Positions 5,695-12,433 of a stretch of 12,967 nucleotides of DNA are shown here, piece after piece. The DNA comes from CAYLXP01 sp964387425 (lineage in GTDB: Bacteria > Verrucomicrobiota > Kiritimatiellia > UBA8416): NCBI GenBank assembly GCA_964387425.1, contig CAYLXP010000148.1, positions 1 to 12,967 on the forward strand, written 5' to 3'. Both the position numbers and the translations under genes were made by a program. Within the stretch, counting starts at the first letter, position 1. The number at the start of each line of letters is the position of its first letter. The notes under the pieces are model-generated. The model saw only the letters and a program-made list of their open reading frames with translations. It was not told where the DNA came from and made no database searches.

Positions 5695-8208
5695 CTACTG
5701 GTAGTCCCCGTAGAAATTGCTGTTCAGGTCAATCCACGTGGTTACCTTCCTCATATCTTCCTCTGAGAGCGCAACATCGTGATGCCCCTTTTCCAGCATC
5801 TGCCATAGCCCAGACACCCTCGCGCCGACTTTGCCAGGAACAGAGCGCATTCCGTTCTTCACGATGATACCGTTGCCGCCACTCAACCCCCAGAGTTTCG
5901 GAGCCAGGTTAACATATGACTGCGACCATCCGTGCTTTGCCGCCTGGCTGCCAAGCGCCGGCGCCTTCTTGTCCGCATTCTTCTGGTGGCAGGCAACACA
6001 GTTGCGGTCCAGGATAGGCTGAATCAACTCCGGGAAGCAGATCGGATTCGCCTTGGCGAATGGCGGCTGTAGCTTTGAGGGCGCGCGCCGCATGGCGAGC
6101 GGCTGAGTCGAACGCGGATTCGGTGCTTCATGCTTCGATTCATGACACCCAATGCACGTCAGCATCTCGCCGGGATGCACGTATGTTGCCGACCGCATCG
6201 ACTGGATGGCCATCCCTCTCTCGTCCAGAGCTTGAAAGTAGATCGGCATGCCGGTGGGCGCCTCGAAATACGCGCTTCCATCCTTCTCCACCGGGACCTC
6301 GCCAAGCACTCCCCTGACCAGCGACTCGTTACCTACGCCAACCTCGGGATCGTCCAAATGCCATGTTGTCTTGTCGTAAAGCTGAATGACTCTCAAGCTC
6401 TTGACTTGGGATCCCTCCGGCCAATCCAAATCGGACTCGTAGATGTTCACAACCGCAACAGTCGCCGTATCCGGTTTGCCCGGCAATTTGTCGGCCAGGT
6501 GCTGGGTCGTCTTCGCAGGAATCACGGGCGGGCGACGACGTGCGCGGAGAGGAATGGGATCAAGACACGCGACTTCCGGGTCGCGCCAGATCAGTTCCCG
6601 GTTGCCGAATGCGTCAACCAGGTAGATTCCATAGTGCTTCTGCCGGCTATCGTAGACACAGAGATGAAATGCTTCACTCAACGGCCACGGTGTCCCATAA
6701 AACTCGCCCCGGGGGCGGTGCTTCCCCTTCTTGTGCGGCAGCCCGGGAGCCTGTTCACTCTCTGGGAAGAGCGCTTCGGGTGTGATACGGCGCACCTGGC
6801 TCATGGCGCCATCATCCTCAATGCGCTGGTCGATGAGAACCAGTGAGCCATACGCGTAGCCGTGATGCGGCGCCGCTACGGCAACATACTTGTGAGAGCC
6901 GGGAACCGCCCTGATGCCCAACTCCATCCAGGGTCGCGATTCCCGCACTTCAGGGTAGTTGCCGTGAAAAGCCCGGGGATCGCGCCCATCCGGAAAGCAG
7001 AGCCAGATGTGGTGTGCACCGTCATTGTCCCGATCCACGTAGTCCCAGCGCGTGTAGGCAATCATCCCGTCATTGTCGACACTGGGATTCCACTCCTGCG
7101 TCTCATGATAACTCAGCATCACGATATCGCTGCCATCGCGCTCCATGGAGTGCAGCGTGAAGGTCGGGTTCGGACGGTTCCCCCCACAGCGCAAGAACCC
7201 ACCGCGACGCTCCGACATAAATACGATTCGCCCGTTGGGCAGAAAGCACGGATCAAACTCATTGTAGGAACTGTCGGTCAGCAGCCTGAGGTTTGTCAGC
7301 TGTGGGCCGGCATCGCCAGACATCCGCAGGTCGGCCTTGAACAGGTTGTAGGTTCTCTCCCGGCTCCAGTAGTAATAGTCCCTCTTCTTGAACTGCGGCA
7401 CATTCGGGTTCCACTTCGGCGGCTGGGTTGACCAATCGGGAGTCTCCGGCACCGGACCACACTCGCTGTACGCAAAGGCGATCGTCTTTCCGTCGAAGTC
7501 AAGCTCCAGCGTGTTGAACACGCCATCCCGAAGCGTGCTCCCCTTCAACCGGTCATTCTGCACCGCTATATCAGCCAAGAGGTCGCGGGCCTCGGGTTGC
7601 TCAGACCAGGGGCGCTCAAGCACGTACAGGCTTCCGCCGGGCCTGGCATTGAAGCCGTAGTACTGGTCCACCATGTGCGAGTCACCGCGATGCGGCCGAT
7701 GCTTGGTCAGGAACAGCAGCCGGTCGAAATCGAGAAGCGGGTTGGCAAAGGCGATCCGGCGACGCAGACGGCAGGCATCCAGGTACAGGGCATAGCCTGC
7801 CTCCGGCTCTGTGATTCCAACCGATCGAGCCTTCCCCTCTACTTCTTCAAGCTCGCTCGCCAGGCCGGACAGCCCCCCGCAGCCGGGGAGTTGCGTGATG
7901 TGCTGCAGCAGGGCGCGGGTTCGCCGAACAACAACATCGGTCGGATCACGGTCCGACGCTGCGATCAGAGAAGCGGCATGCTGCGTCTGGCCGGCAACCC
8001 GGTCGCACCAGGCCCGATCCTGCATCAGCGCGCGCAGCTCTGCGTGCTGTGCCCCATACTCGGATTCCAAGTCTAACGACTGAGCCACAACCGCGAGAGG
8101 ACCGGAGACTGCAATCAACAGGAGTGCCGCCAATCTGACGACTGAATTGCGTCTAACGGTTGCCCTGAGATCGCCATGTCCAAGGGAAATTCTTCCGCAC
8201 AACTTCAT
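5695..8208 (-). CDS. HzsA-related secreted dihaem protein with beta-propeller-like N-terminal part
   Basis: 837 residues. The export signal is hydrophobic segment 25-43 after a long basic n-region. The order is: a helical segment (about 45-155); 'HMVDQYYGFNARPGG' (178-192), typical of this family; TolB/PD40-like blades such as 'NEFDPCFLPNGRIVFMSERRGG' cut here to its core 'DPCFLPNGRIVFMSERR' (319-335) and 'EWNPSVDNDGMIAYTRWDY' (372-390); then 'GSAYFEAPTGMPIYFQALDE' (644-663), as in the middle domain of the hydrazine synthase alpha subunit. Two c-type haem sites follow: C685-I-G-C-H689 and C737-V-A-C-H741. The end 'WIDLNSNFYGDY' is also usual for the family. It probably acts in the periplasm or on the cell surface as an electron-transfer or redox protein, but its reaction is unknown; hydrazine synthesis is not implied. 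ATG 8208 is the most upstream possible start (in-frame TGA before it), without a clear Shine-Dalgarno. Confidence 0.85.
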   Translation of the reverse strand: MKLCGRISLGHGDLRATVRRNSVVRLAALLLIAVSGPLAVVAQSLDLESEYGAQHAELRALMQDRAWCDRVAGQTQHAASLIAASDRDPTDVVVRRTRALLQHITQLPGCGGLSGLASELEEVEGKARSVGITEPEAGYALYLDACRLRRRIAFANPLLDFDRLLFLTKHRPHRGDSHMVDQYYGFNARPGGSLYVLERPWSEQPEARDLLADIAVQNDRLKGSTLRDGVFNTLELDFDGKTIAFAYSECGPVPETPDWSTQPPKWNPNVPQFKKRDYYYWSRERTYNLFKADLRMSGDAGPQLTNLRLLTDSSYNEFDPCFLPNGRIVFMSERRGGFLRCGGNRPNPTFTLHSMERDGSDIVMLSYHETQEWNPSVDNDGMIAYTRWDYVDRDNDGAHHIWLCFPDGRDPRAFHGNYPEVRESRPWMELGIRAVPGSHKYVAVAAPHHGYAYGSLVLIDQRIEDDGAMSQVRRITPEALFPESEQAPGLPHKKGKHRPRGEFYGTPWPLSEAFHLCVYDSRQKHYGIYLVDAFGNRELIWRDPEVACLDPIPLRARRRPPVIPAKTTQHLADKLPGKPDTATVAVVNIYESDLDWPEGSQVKSLRVIQLYDKTTWHLDDPEVGVGNESLVRGVLGEVPVEKDGSAYFEAPTGMPIYFQALDERGMAIQSMRSATYVHPGEMLTCIGCHESKHEAPNPRSTQPLAMRRAPSKLQPPFAKANPICFPELIQPILDRNCVACHQKNADKKAPALGSQAAKHGWSQSYVNLAPKLWGLSGGNGIIVKNGMRSVPGKVGARVSGLWQMLEKGHHDVALSEEDMRKVTTWIDLNSNFYGDYQ

Positions 8209-8289
8209 GGCTGCAGTTTCACGTACGCGGGTGTGGAGGGCAATGTCTATTTCGGCCGCTCTGCCCGGTCGTCCAGCTCACCGCCCCAG

Positions 8290-8682
8290 TTACGCAAGAC
8301 TCTGCACGTGCGGATAGTCGAGTATTTTGCGATCCGCGGTAACGACGGTCATACGGTTCAGTCGTGCCGCGGCGACGATGAAACGGTCGGCAGGATCGCG
8401 GTGGAACTGACCGGGAAGCGAAAACGCCTCCTGAACGGTTTCCAAATCGATATCGAGAACCGACCAACCGTTGTCGGCCACTACCCGATCGAACCAGGTC
8501 CGCCAGTGGGGAGCCACGTCGATCCGCCCGTTCTCAGCGAGGCAGGCGATTTCGGCGCAGCTAATTGCCGAAACATGAATGGCAGAATCCTCTGCCGTAA
8601 CGATCTCACGAGCAATCGGCGACAGCCGGTCCGGATCCGATGCGCACCAGATCATGGCGCATGTATCCAGCAGGAGGTTCAA
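8290..8682 (-). CDS. vapC: PIN-domain ribonuclease toxin (VapC family)
   Basis: Toxin of a type II toxin-antitoxin pair, 130 residues, normal for VapC. PIN nucleases cut tRNA or rRNA with Mg2+ held by a cluster of acidic residues; here the candidates are D6 ('LLLDT'), E44 ('SCAEIA'), D96 and D99 ('HRDPADRF') and D117 ('VVTADRKI'), so the active site looks intact. The start is TTG at 8682-8680, overlapping the antitoxin stop as TTGA, with GGGAGG seven bases upstream (8690-8695). A second TTG at 8697 has no comparable site and would add five residues. The pair lies between the alpha/alpha-barrel-like gene and the HzsA-like gene; the gap of 81 bases after it shows no terminator. Confidence 0.92.
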   Translation of the reverse strand: MNLLLDTCAMIWCASDPDRLSPIAREIVTAEDSAIHVSAISCAEIACLAENGRIDVAPHWRTWFDRVVADNGWSVLDIDLETVQEAFSLPGQFHRDPADRFIVAAARLNRMTVVTADRKILDYPHVQSLA

Positions 8683-8933
8683 CGCAGAGCCTCCCAATCG
8701 CCTTCGTCCATAGCAGGCTCCGTCAGGTCACACTTGACGGTCACGCTGCCAGCCGCAGAACCCAAACGTGTGCGATTAGGAGCGTCATGCACATCAACCG
8801 CCACAAGCTCGGCCACGGGTTTGTTGCGCCGACACACGAGCACCTTCTTGCCCTTCTCGGCCATCGCCACGTACGCACTCAGGCTTTCCTTCACCTGCGC
8901 GATATTGGCGCGCTCTATATCATATTCTTTCAT
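8679..8933 (-). CDS. Phd/YefM-type antitoxin
   Basis: Antitoxin of 84 residues that should bind and neutralise the following PIN toxin and repress their shared promoter. The N-terminal part 'ERANIAQVKESLSAYVAMAEKGKKVLVCRR' (in pieces: 'IAQVKESLSAYV' 11-22, 'GKKVLVCRRNKPVAELV' 28-44) is the Phd/YefM DNA-binding fold. The C-terminal tail 'EPAMDEGDWEAL' (72-83) is acidic and hydrophobic, as expected of the toxin-binding segment. ATGs at 8951 and 8939 are in frame, but the promoter at 8940-8968 puts the transcript start at the ATG at 8933, so I use that one. It has no Shine-Dalgarno. The family was recognised from memory of the fold pattern. Confidence 0.88.
   Translation of the reverse strand: MKEYDIERANIAQVKESLSAYVAMAEKGKKVLVCRRNKPVAELVAVDVHDAPNRTRLGSAAGSVTVKCDLTEPAMDEGDWEALR
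8690..8695 (-). promoter_or_regulatory. Ribosome binding site of the PIN toxin
   Basis: GGGAGG on the minus strand, inside the end of the antitoxin gene and seven bases before the TTG at 8682. It decides the TTG start and allows translational coupling through the TTGA overlap. Confidence 0.6.
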
Positions 8934-8966
8934 GACCATATAATAGACCATCTACATGACTATGTA
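8931..8966. repeat. Direct repeat pair, candidate antitoxin operator
   Basis: CATGACCATATA (8931-8942) and CATGACTATGTA (8955-8966) agree at 10 of 12 positions and start 24 bases apart. One copy covers the antitoxin start codon and part of the -10, the other overlaps part of the -35. Autorepression through repeated sites over the promoter is usual for Phd-type antitoxins; binding here is inferred. Confidence 0.45.
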
Positions 8967-8968
8967 AA
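8940..8968 (-). promoter_or_regulatory. Sigma-70-type promoter of the toxin-antitoxin pair, probably leaderless
   Basis: On the minus strand TTTACA (8968-8963) and TATTAT (8945-8940) are separated by exactly 17 bases, each one mismatch from consensus. Six bases after the -10 comes the ATG at 8933, so the first transcribed base should be the A of the antitoxin start codon. The promoter begins 17 bases after the stop of the upstream enzyme gene, so the pair can be expressed independently of the surrounding run. Confidence 0.7.
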
Positions 8969-8985
8969 GAAGCCTGTCGTCGTCA

Positions 8986-11022
8986 TCATCTCTGTGTCGG
9001 CGCGACCCTGATAATCCGGCGCTCCCCGGCATTCAGCCGAACAGGGACCCCGCCAATCAGCTCCCCGCCCCCGACCGTCTTGCCATCAGCCACGTACTCG
9101 GAGTCGCTCTCAACCGTGTACCACTCAGGGAATTGGTTGATACGTGGATAGTCCAGCGGAAGCTTCAGTAGAGTCCTATGGCGCGCTTGATCGAAGGTGA
9201 TGACGCCCTTCCAGGGCTTCTCCGCTGAAATGACCAGCACCAGCCTGTCACCATCCCTGGCGGCTCCCAGTTTCACATCCTCACGCCAAGGCTGGATCGT
9301 TGCGCCCTGCTGCTTCATAAGCACCCACATGATTGCGGTGCGAGCGTAGTTGCCGTCGCCATGCCAGCCTTCGATCACGCCGTCGGGCTTCTGGATGTCG
9401 AGCATGCGGTTGATGTTGGCATCGACCCAGTCCACCACGCCACCGGGGGTGTCCGGCTCGCGATTGTAGAGATTGATGCAGCCCTCGACGGAGTCGGCAA
9501 TGCCGTCCGAGCTCCACCCCTGCCATTGGAACTTCCAGTAGTGCTCCTTCAGGTTGGACATCGCGAGTCGGCAGGCATCGCGGTATTTCTCAACGCCGTC
9601 CAGCAGGTAGACGGTGTAGAAGCCGTTGTAGGTGTAGCCCCAGTTGTCGTGGATCGTACTTCTCAGGATCTTTCCTGTTTGCGGGTTGACCCCCTGGTAC
9701 ATCAGCCCATGCTCGTTGACGCCAACGCGGAGGATATCATCCAGCATCCGGTGAATGGGTGCTCGATATGAATCCGCCTTGCTTTTGCGGACAACGTGGC
9801 AAGCGGCATAGACTTCCGTGAGACCGGAGATCAGCTCGCAGTTGTGGTCCCGCAGCTGCAGGTTGGTGGAATCACGGGTCGGATGGCGGTCACCTAACAG
9901 GTAAAAGTCCGCAATGCGGCAGGCCATGTCCAGGTAGGCTTCGCGTCCTTCCCTGAAGTAGAGACGACTGAGCACCTGCATCATCTCGCCGTTCACTTCG
10001 ATGTTCTGGCTCGGAAGCACTCCGAACGGCGTTTCGAACTTAGACTGCGCCAGGATGCTGTCAACGATCCGGATCATCCGCTCGGACCAGAGTGTGTCGC
10101 CCAACCACTCCGTGATCGGCATCAGGCCGTCCTTCACGTACTCCGACCCGCCGAAGATCAGCTGATCCAGCGGCTGGGGATCCCTGGCGAAGCCCTGCTT
10201 CTGGAAATCATAGTCGGCAGGCAGCCCGTTCGACTGCGTCGCGATCCTCTCCTCTGTATTCAAGATGTCGGTCATGCGCCCTTCAAAGAGCGGCCGGTCT
10301 GTCAACGCGGAGGTCAACACCATGAACGCATAGTTGTCGGCGGCCGAATCCTTGCCATTCCAGAGATTCTTGCTCTTGTTCAGGTTGCGCGGCACCAACC
10401 CGGTTTTGGGATCGCAGTGCGCCGCCCAACCATCGATGTACTTCCGGCAGCGGCGCAACGCCTCCGATGCCTGCAGGCCATGAATCAGCGCGCGGTCTTC
10501 AATCGACAGATCCTCACGCCTGAGCTTTCCGGCCCACATATCAAGGTCACTGGGTGGGGCCTCAGTCAGAACAACTCGGTGTGCGGTCTCACGCGGGAGC
10601 TCTTCGTCCAAAGGCGTATCCGAGTCGCACACCCGAACGGCCGCAATGAAGGCAGCCTTCGGTTCGCCGGCAAGGAAGGAAATGCGATATGAGCTCTTGC
10701 CTCTCTGTGCGGGCAACTCGACCCGCCGCCACTCGAATCCCCTGTACCCTCCCGCCTTCACCTGAAGCCGGGAGCCATTGACCGTAAGCATCGCACCGCG
10801 TTGATCGTTCTTTGATCCCCAGAGCAGGTCGAGGACCCGGCCCTTGGCGGGAGCCACATCGATGTCGAGGTAGAGTGGACCGTCGCCAAGCCAGTGGTAT
10901 GCCGTGCCCTCATACTTCTGGCCATCCGGAGCCCCCAGCCTCATCCACGCCTCGGCCTCGGCATGGGTCGAAACTGCAATGGCTGCAACGGCAAACACGA
11001 GACAGATGCTGATCTTCTTCAT
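8986..11022 (-). CDS. Secreted alpha/alpha-barrel-like carbohydrate-active enzyme candidate
   Basis: I do not recognise the exact family. The protein has 678 residues: signal peptide 1-23 ('ICLVFAVAAIAVSTHAEA'), an N-terminal beta-sandwich (about 26-132, with 'VLDLLWGSKNDQRGAMLTVNG' in part at 63-83), an extended helical region (about 170-575) with the repeated aromatic/acidic hairpins of (alpha/alpha)6 glycosidases and lyases, and a C-terminal beta domain (about 585-675). Conserved-looking patches are 'RDHNCELISGL' (391-401), 'DNWGYTYNGFYT' (459-470), 'WSSDGIADSVEG' (503-514) and 'EGWHGDGNYARTA' (551-563); their Asp, Glu, His and Tyr residues are candidate catalytic ones. The ATG at 11022 overlaps the sulfatase 3 stop (ATGA), so the two are translationally coupled, which supports a shared glycan substrate. 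Hydrolase versus lyase cannot be decided. Confidence 0.75.
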   Translation of the reverse strand: MKKISICLVFAVAAIAVSTHAEAEAWMRLGAPDGQKYEGTAYHWLGDGPLYLDIDVAPAKGRVLDLLWGSKNDQRGAMLTVNGSRLQVKAGGYRGFEWRRVELPAQRGKSSYRISFLAGEPKAAFIAAVRVCDSDTPLDEELPRETAHRVVLTEAPPSDLDMWAGKLRREDLSIEDRALIHGLQASEALRRCRKYIDGWAAHCDPKTGLVPRNLNKSKNLWNGKDSAADNYAFMVLTSALTDRPLFEGRMTDILNTEERIATQSNGLPADYDFQKQGFARDPQPLDQLIFGGSEYVKDGLMPITEWLGDTLWSERMIRIVDSILAQSKFETPFGVLPSQNIEVNGEMMQVLSRLYFREGREAYLDMACRIADFYLLGDRHPTRDSTNLQLRDHNCELISGLTEVYAACHVVRKSKADSYRAPIHRMLDDILRVGVNEHGLMYQGVNPQTGKILRSTIHDNWGYTYNGFYTVYLLDGVEKYRDACRLAMSNLKEHYWKFQWQGWSSDGIADSVEGCINLYNREPDTPGGVVDWVDANINRMLDIQKPDGVIEGWHGDGNYARTAIMWVLMKQQGATIQPWREDVKLGAARDGDRLVLVISAEKPWKGVITFDQARHRTLLKLPLDYPRINQFPEWYTVESDSEYVADGKTVGGGELIGGVPVRLNAGERRIIRVAPTQR

Positions 11023-12392
11023 TTTAGAGTGAGGCTCCCCTCTTTGCGCCCCGGCAGCAGACCGGTCTTGAACTTCACGGTGTGGTCTTTGAAGCGAACG
11101 CCCGTCCACACCTTCCCCTCTTTCCAGATGGGTTCAATCTTATCGCTCTCCCATGCCTCCAGCAGCTTGCTGAGCTGGTCGGCCTTCTCCGGCATCTCCG
11201 CGGCGAGATCCTTGCGCTCCTCCAGGTCTTTCGAAAGGTCGAAGAGCGCGACGCCGTGATTCTCCACACGAATCAGCTTCCAGTCGCCGTCACGGACCGC
11301 GGCGCACTCCAGCTTGCGCCAGAAGAGCTGTTCATGGGGAACGCCCTTGGCGGCTCCCGTGACGTAGGGCAGCAGGTCGACTCCATCAAGCGGGCGCGGT
11401 TGCTTCAAAGAGCCGCCGGCAGCCTTGACGCAGGTGGGATAGATATCGAGAGCGGAAACCATGGGATCGTAGACCCCGACGGGCACCTTCCCTTTCCAGT
11501 TGAGAACAAACGGGACCCGGTGACCGCCCTCGAACTTGGTTCCCTTCTTTCCGCCAAGCGGGTAGTTGGAGGCCTTCGCGGTTGTTCCGCCGTTGTCGCT
11601 CAGGAACCAGATCATCGTGTTCTCCAGCTGCCCGGATTGCTCCAACGTCTCGATGATACGCCCAATATTGCGATCCATCCCGTAAACAAGCCCGAGATAG
11701 GGATCTTTCGAAGCAACGGCTTCCTGGTCTTCCGGCTTAGGTTGCAGCGGACCGTGGGGAGCCGTGTAGGAGAGAAACACAAAGAACGGCTTGTCCACAT
11801 CCGCTTCAATGTACTCGATGGTCCGGTCCGTGAGGCGATCGGTGAGGTGCCCCTCGAAGTGCACCTGTTTGCCGTTGTGCTCGATACCGTGAGGTCCCCC
11901 GGGCTTGTCGCTCTTCTTGCCGGGTGTGCACCAGAAGCTTCGGGATCCTTCGCGCAGCCCCCAGAACTCATCGAACCCGCGCCGGTTCGGATAGTGCTCT
12001 GTTTCGTCGCCCAGGTGCCACTTACCAAACAGGGCCGTCCGGTATCCCAACGCCTGCATCGCCTGCCCAATTGTCCGCTCATTCACATCCATCCCATTAG
12101 GACGCGGCGGACAGTTGGCCTCGTGGCCGAAGCGCTGCTGGTAACGCCCTGTCACCAAACCTGCCCGACAGGGGCTACACACCGAGGCGCTGACATGCGC
12201 ATCCGTGAAGCGCATACCGGTCGCCGCCAACTGGTCCAGGTGCGGGGTTTTGACCCGCTTTGATCCCTGGAAGCCCAGATCCTGGTAACCCAGGTCGTCC
12301 GCCAGAATCAGCAGGATATTGGGGGCCGTCGCCGACATGGCTGCGCCTTGAAGCATGCATAGTGAGAGGAAGACTCCGATGAATAGTCGCAT
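11019..12392 (-). CDS. Secreted sulfatase 3 (formylglycine-dependent, S1 family)
   Basis: Exported sulfatase, 457 residues, the most compact of the three. Signal peptide 1-21 ('LSLCMLQGAAMSA'), then metal-binding 'ADD' (31-33), formylglycine motif C72-S-P-C-R76, 'GKWHLG' (123-128), 'APHGPL' (211-216), 'LSDNGG' (264-269) and 'EGGHRVPFVLNW' (288-299). The fourth position of the CxPxR motif is Cys75 rather than the usual Ser or Ala; the modified cysteine and arginine are intact, so activity is still expected. Start: ATG 12392 with AAGGAG (12401-12406) eight bases upstream; an ATG 12 codons earlier would precede the signal peptide with an unsuitable polar stretch. It follows the right-edge gene by 41 bases and overlaps the next gene by four. 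Confidence 0.95.
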   Translation of the reverse strand: MRLFIGVFLSLCMLQGAAMSATAPNILLILADDLGYQDLGFQGSKRVKTPHLDQLAATGMRFTDAHVSASVCSPCRAGLVTGRYQQRFGHEANCPPRPNGMDVNERTIGQAMQALGYRTALFGKWHLGDETEHYPNRRGFDEFWGLREGSRSFWCTPGKKSDKPGGPHGIEHNGKQVHFEGHLTDRLTDRTIEYIEADVDKPFFVFLSYTAPHGPLQPKPEDQEAVASKDPYLGLVYGMDRNIGRIIETLEQSGQLENTMIWFLSDNGGTTAKASNYPLGGKKGTKFEGGHRVPFVLNWKGKVPVGVYDPMVSALDIYPTCVKAAGGSLKQPRPLDGVDLLPYVTGAAKGVPHEQLFWRKLECAAVRDGDWKLIRVENHGVALFDLSKDLEERKDLAAEMPEKADQLSKLLEAWESDKIEPIWKEGKVWTGVRFKDHTVKFKTGLLPGRKEGSLTLK

Positions 12393-12433
12393 TCTGATTT
12401 CTCCTTCTTGTTGCGGTCCTGTCCGCAATCCAG

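Noticed and set aside
8079..8208. Twin-arginine export signal in the HzsA-like protein ('VRRNSVVRLA').
   Set aside because: The residues after RR do not fit the (S/T)RRxFLK consensus, and c-type haem proteins are normally exported unfolded by Sec.
8209..8289. Terminator or promoter in the gap between toxin and HzsA-like gene.
   Set aside because: No hairpin with T-run and no promoter-like hexamer pair is visible; the gap is GC-rich.
11082..12263. Long plus-strand open frame (393 codons) opposite sulfatase 3.
   Set aside because: Antisense to a clear sulfatase, no family-like motifs; explained by codon bias on the other strand.
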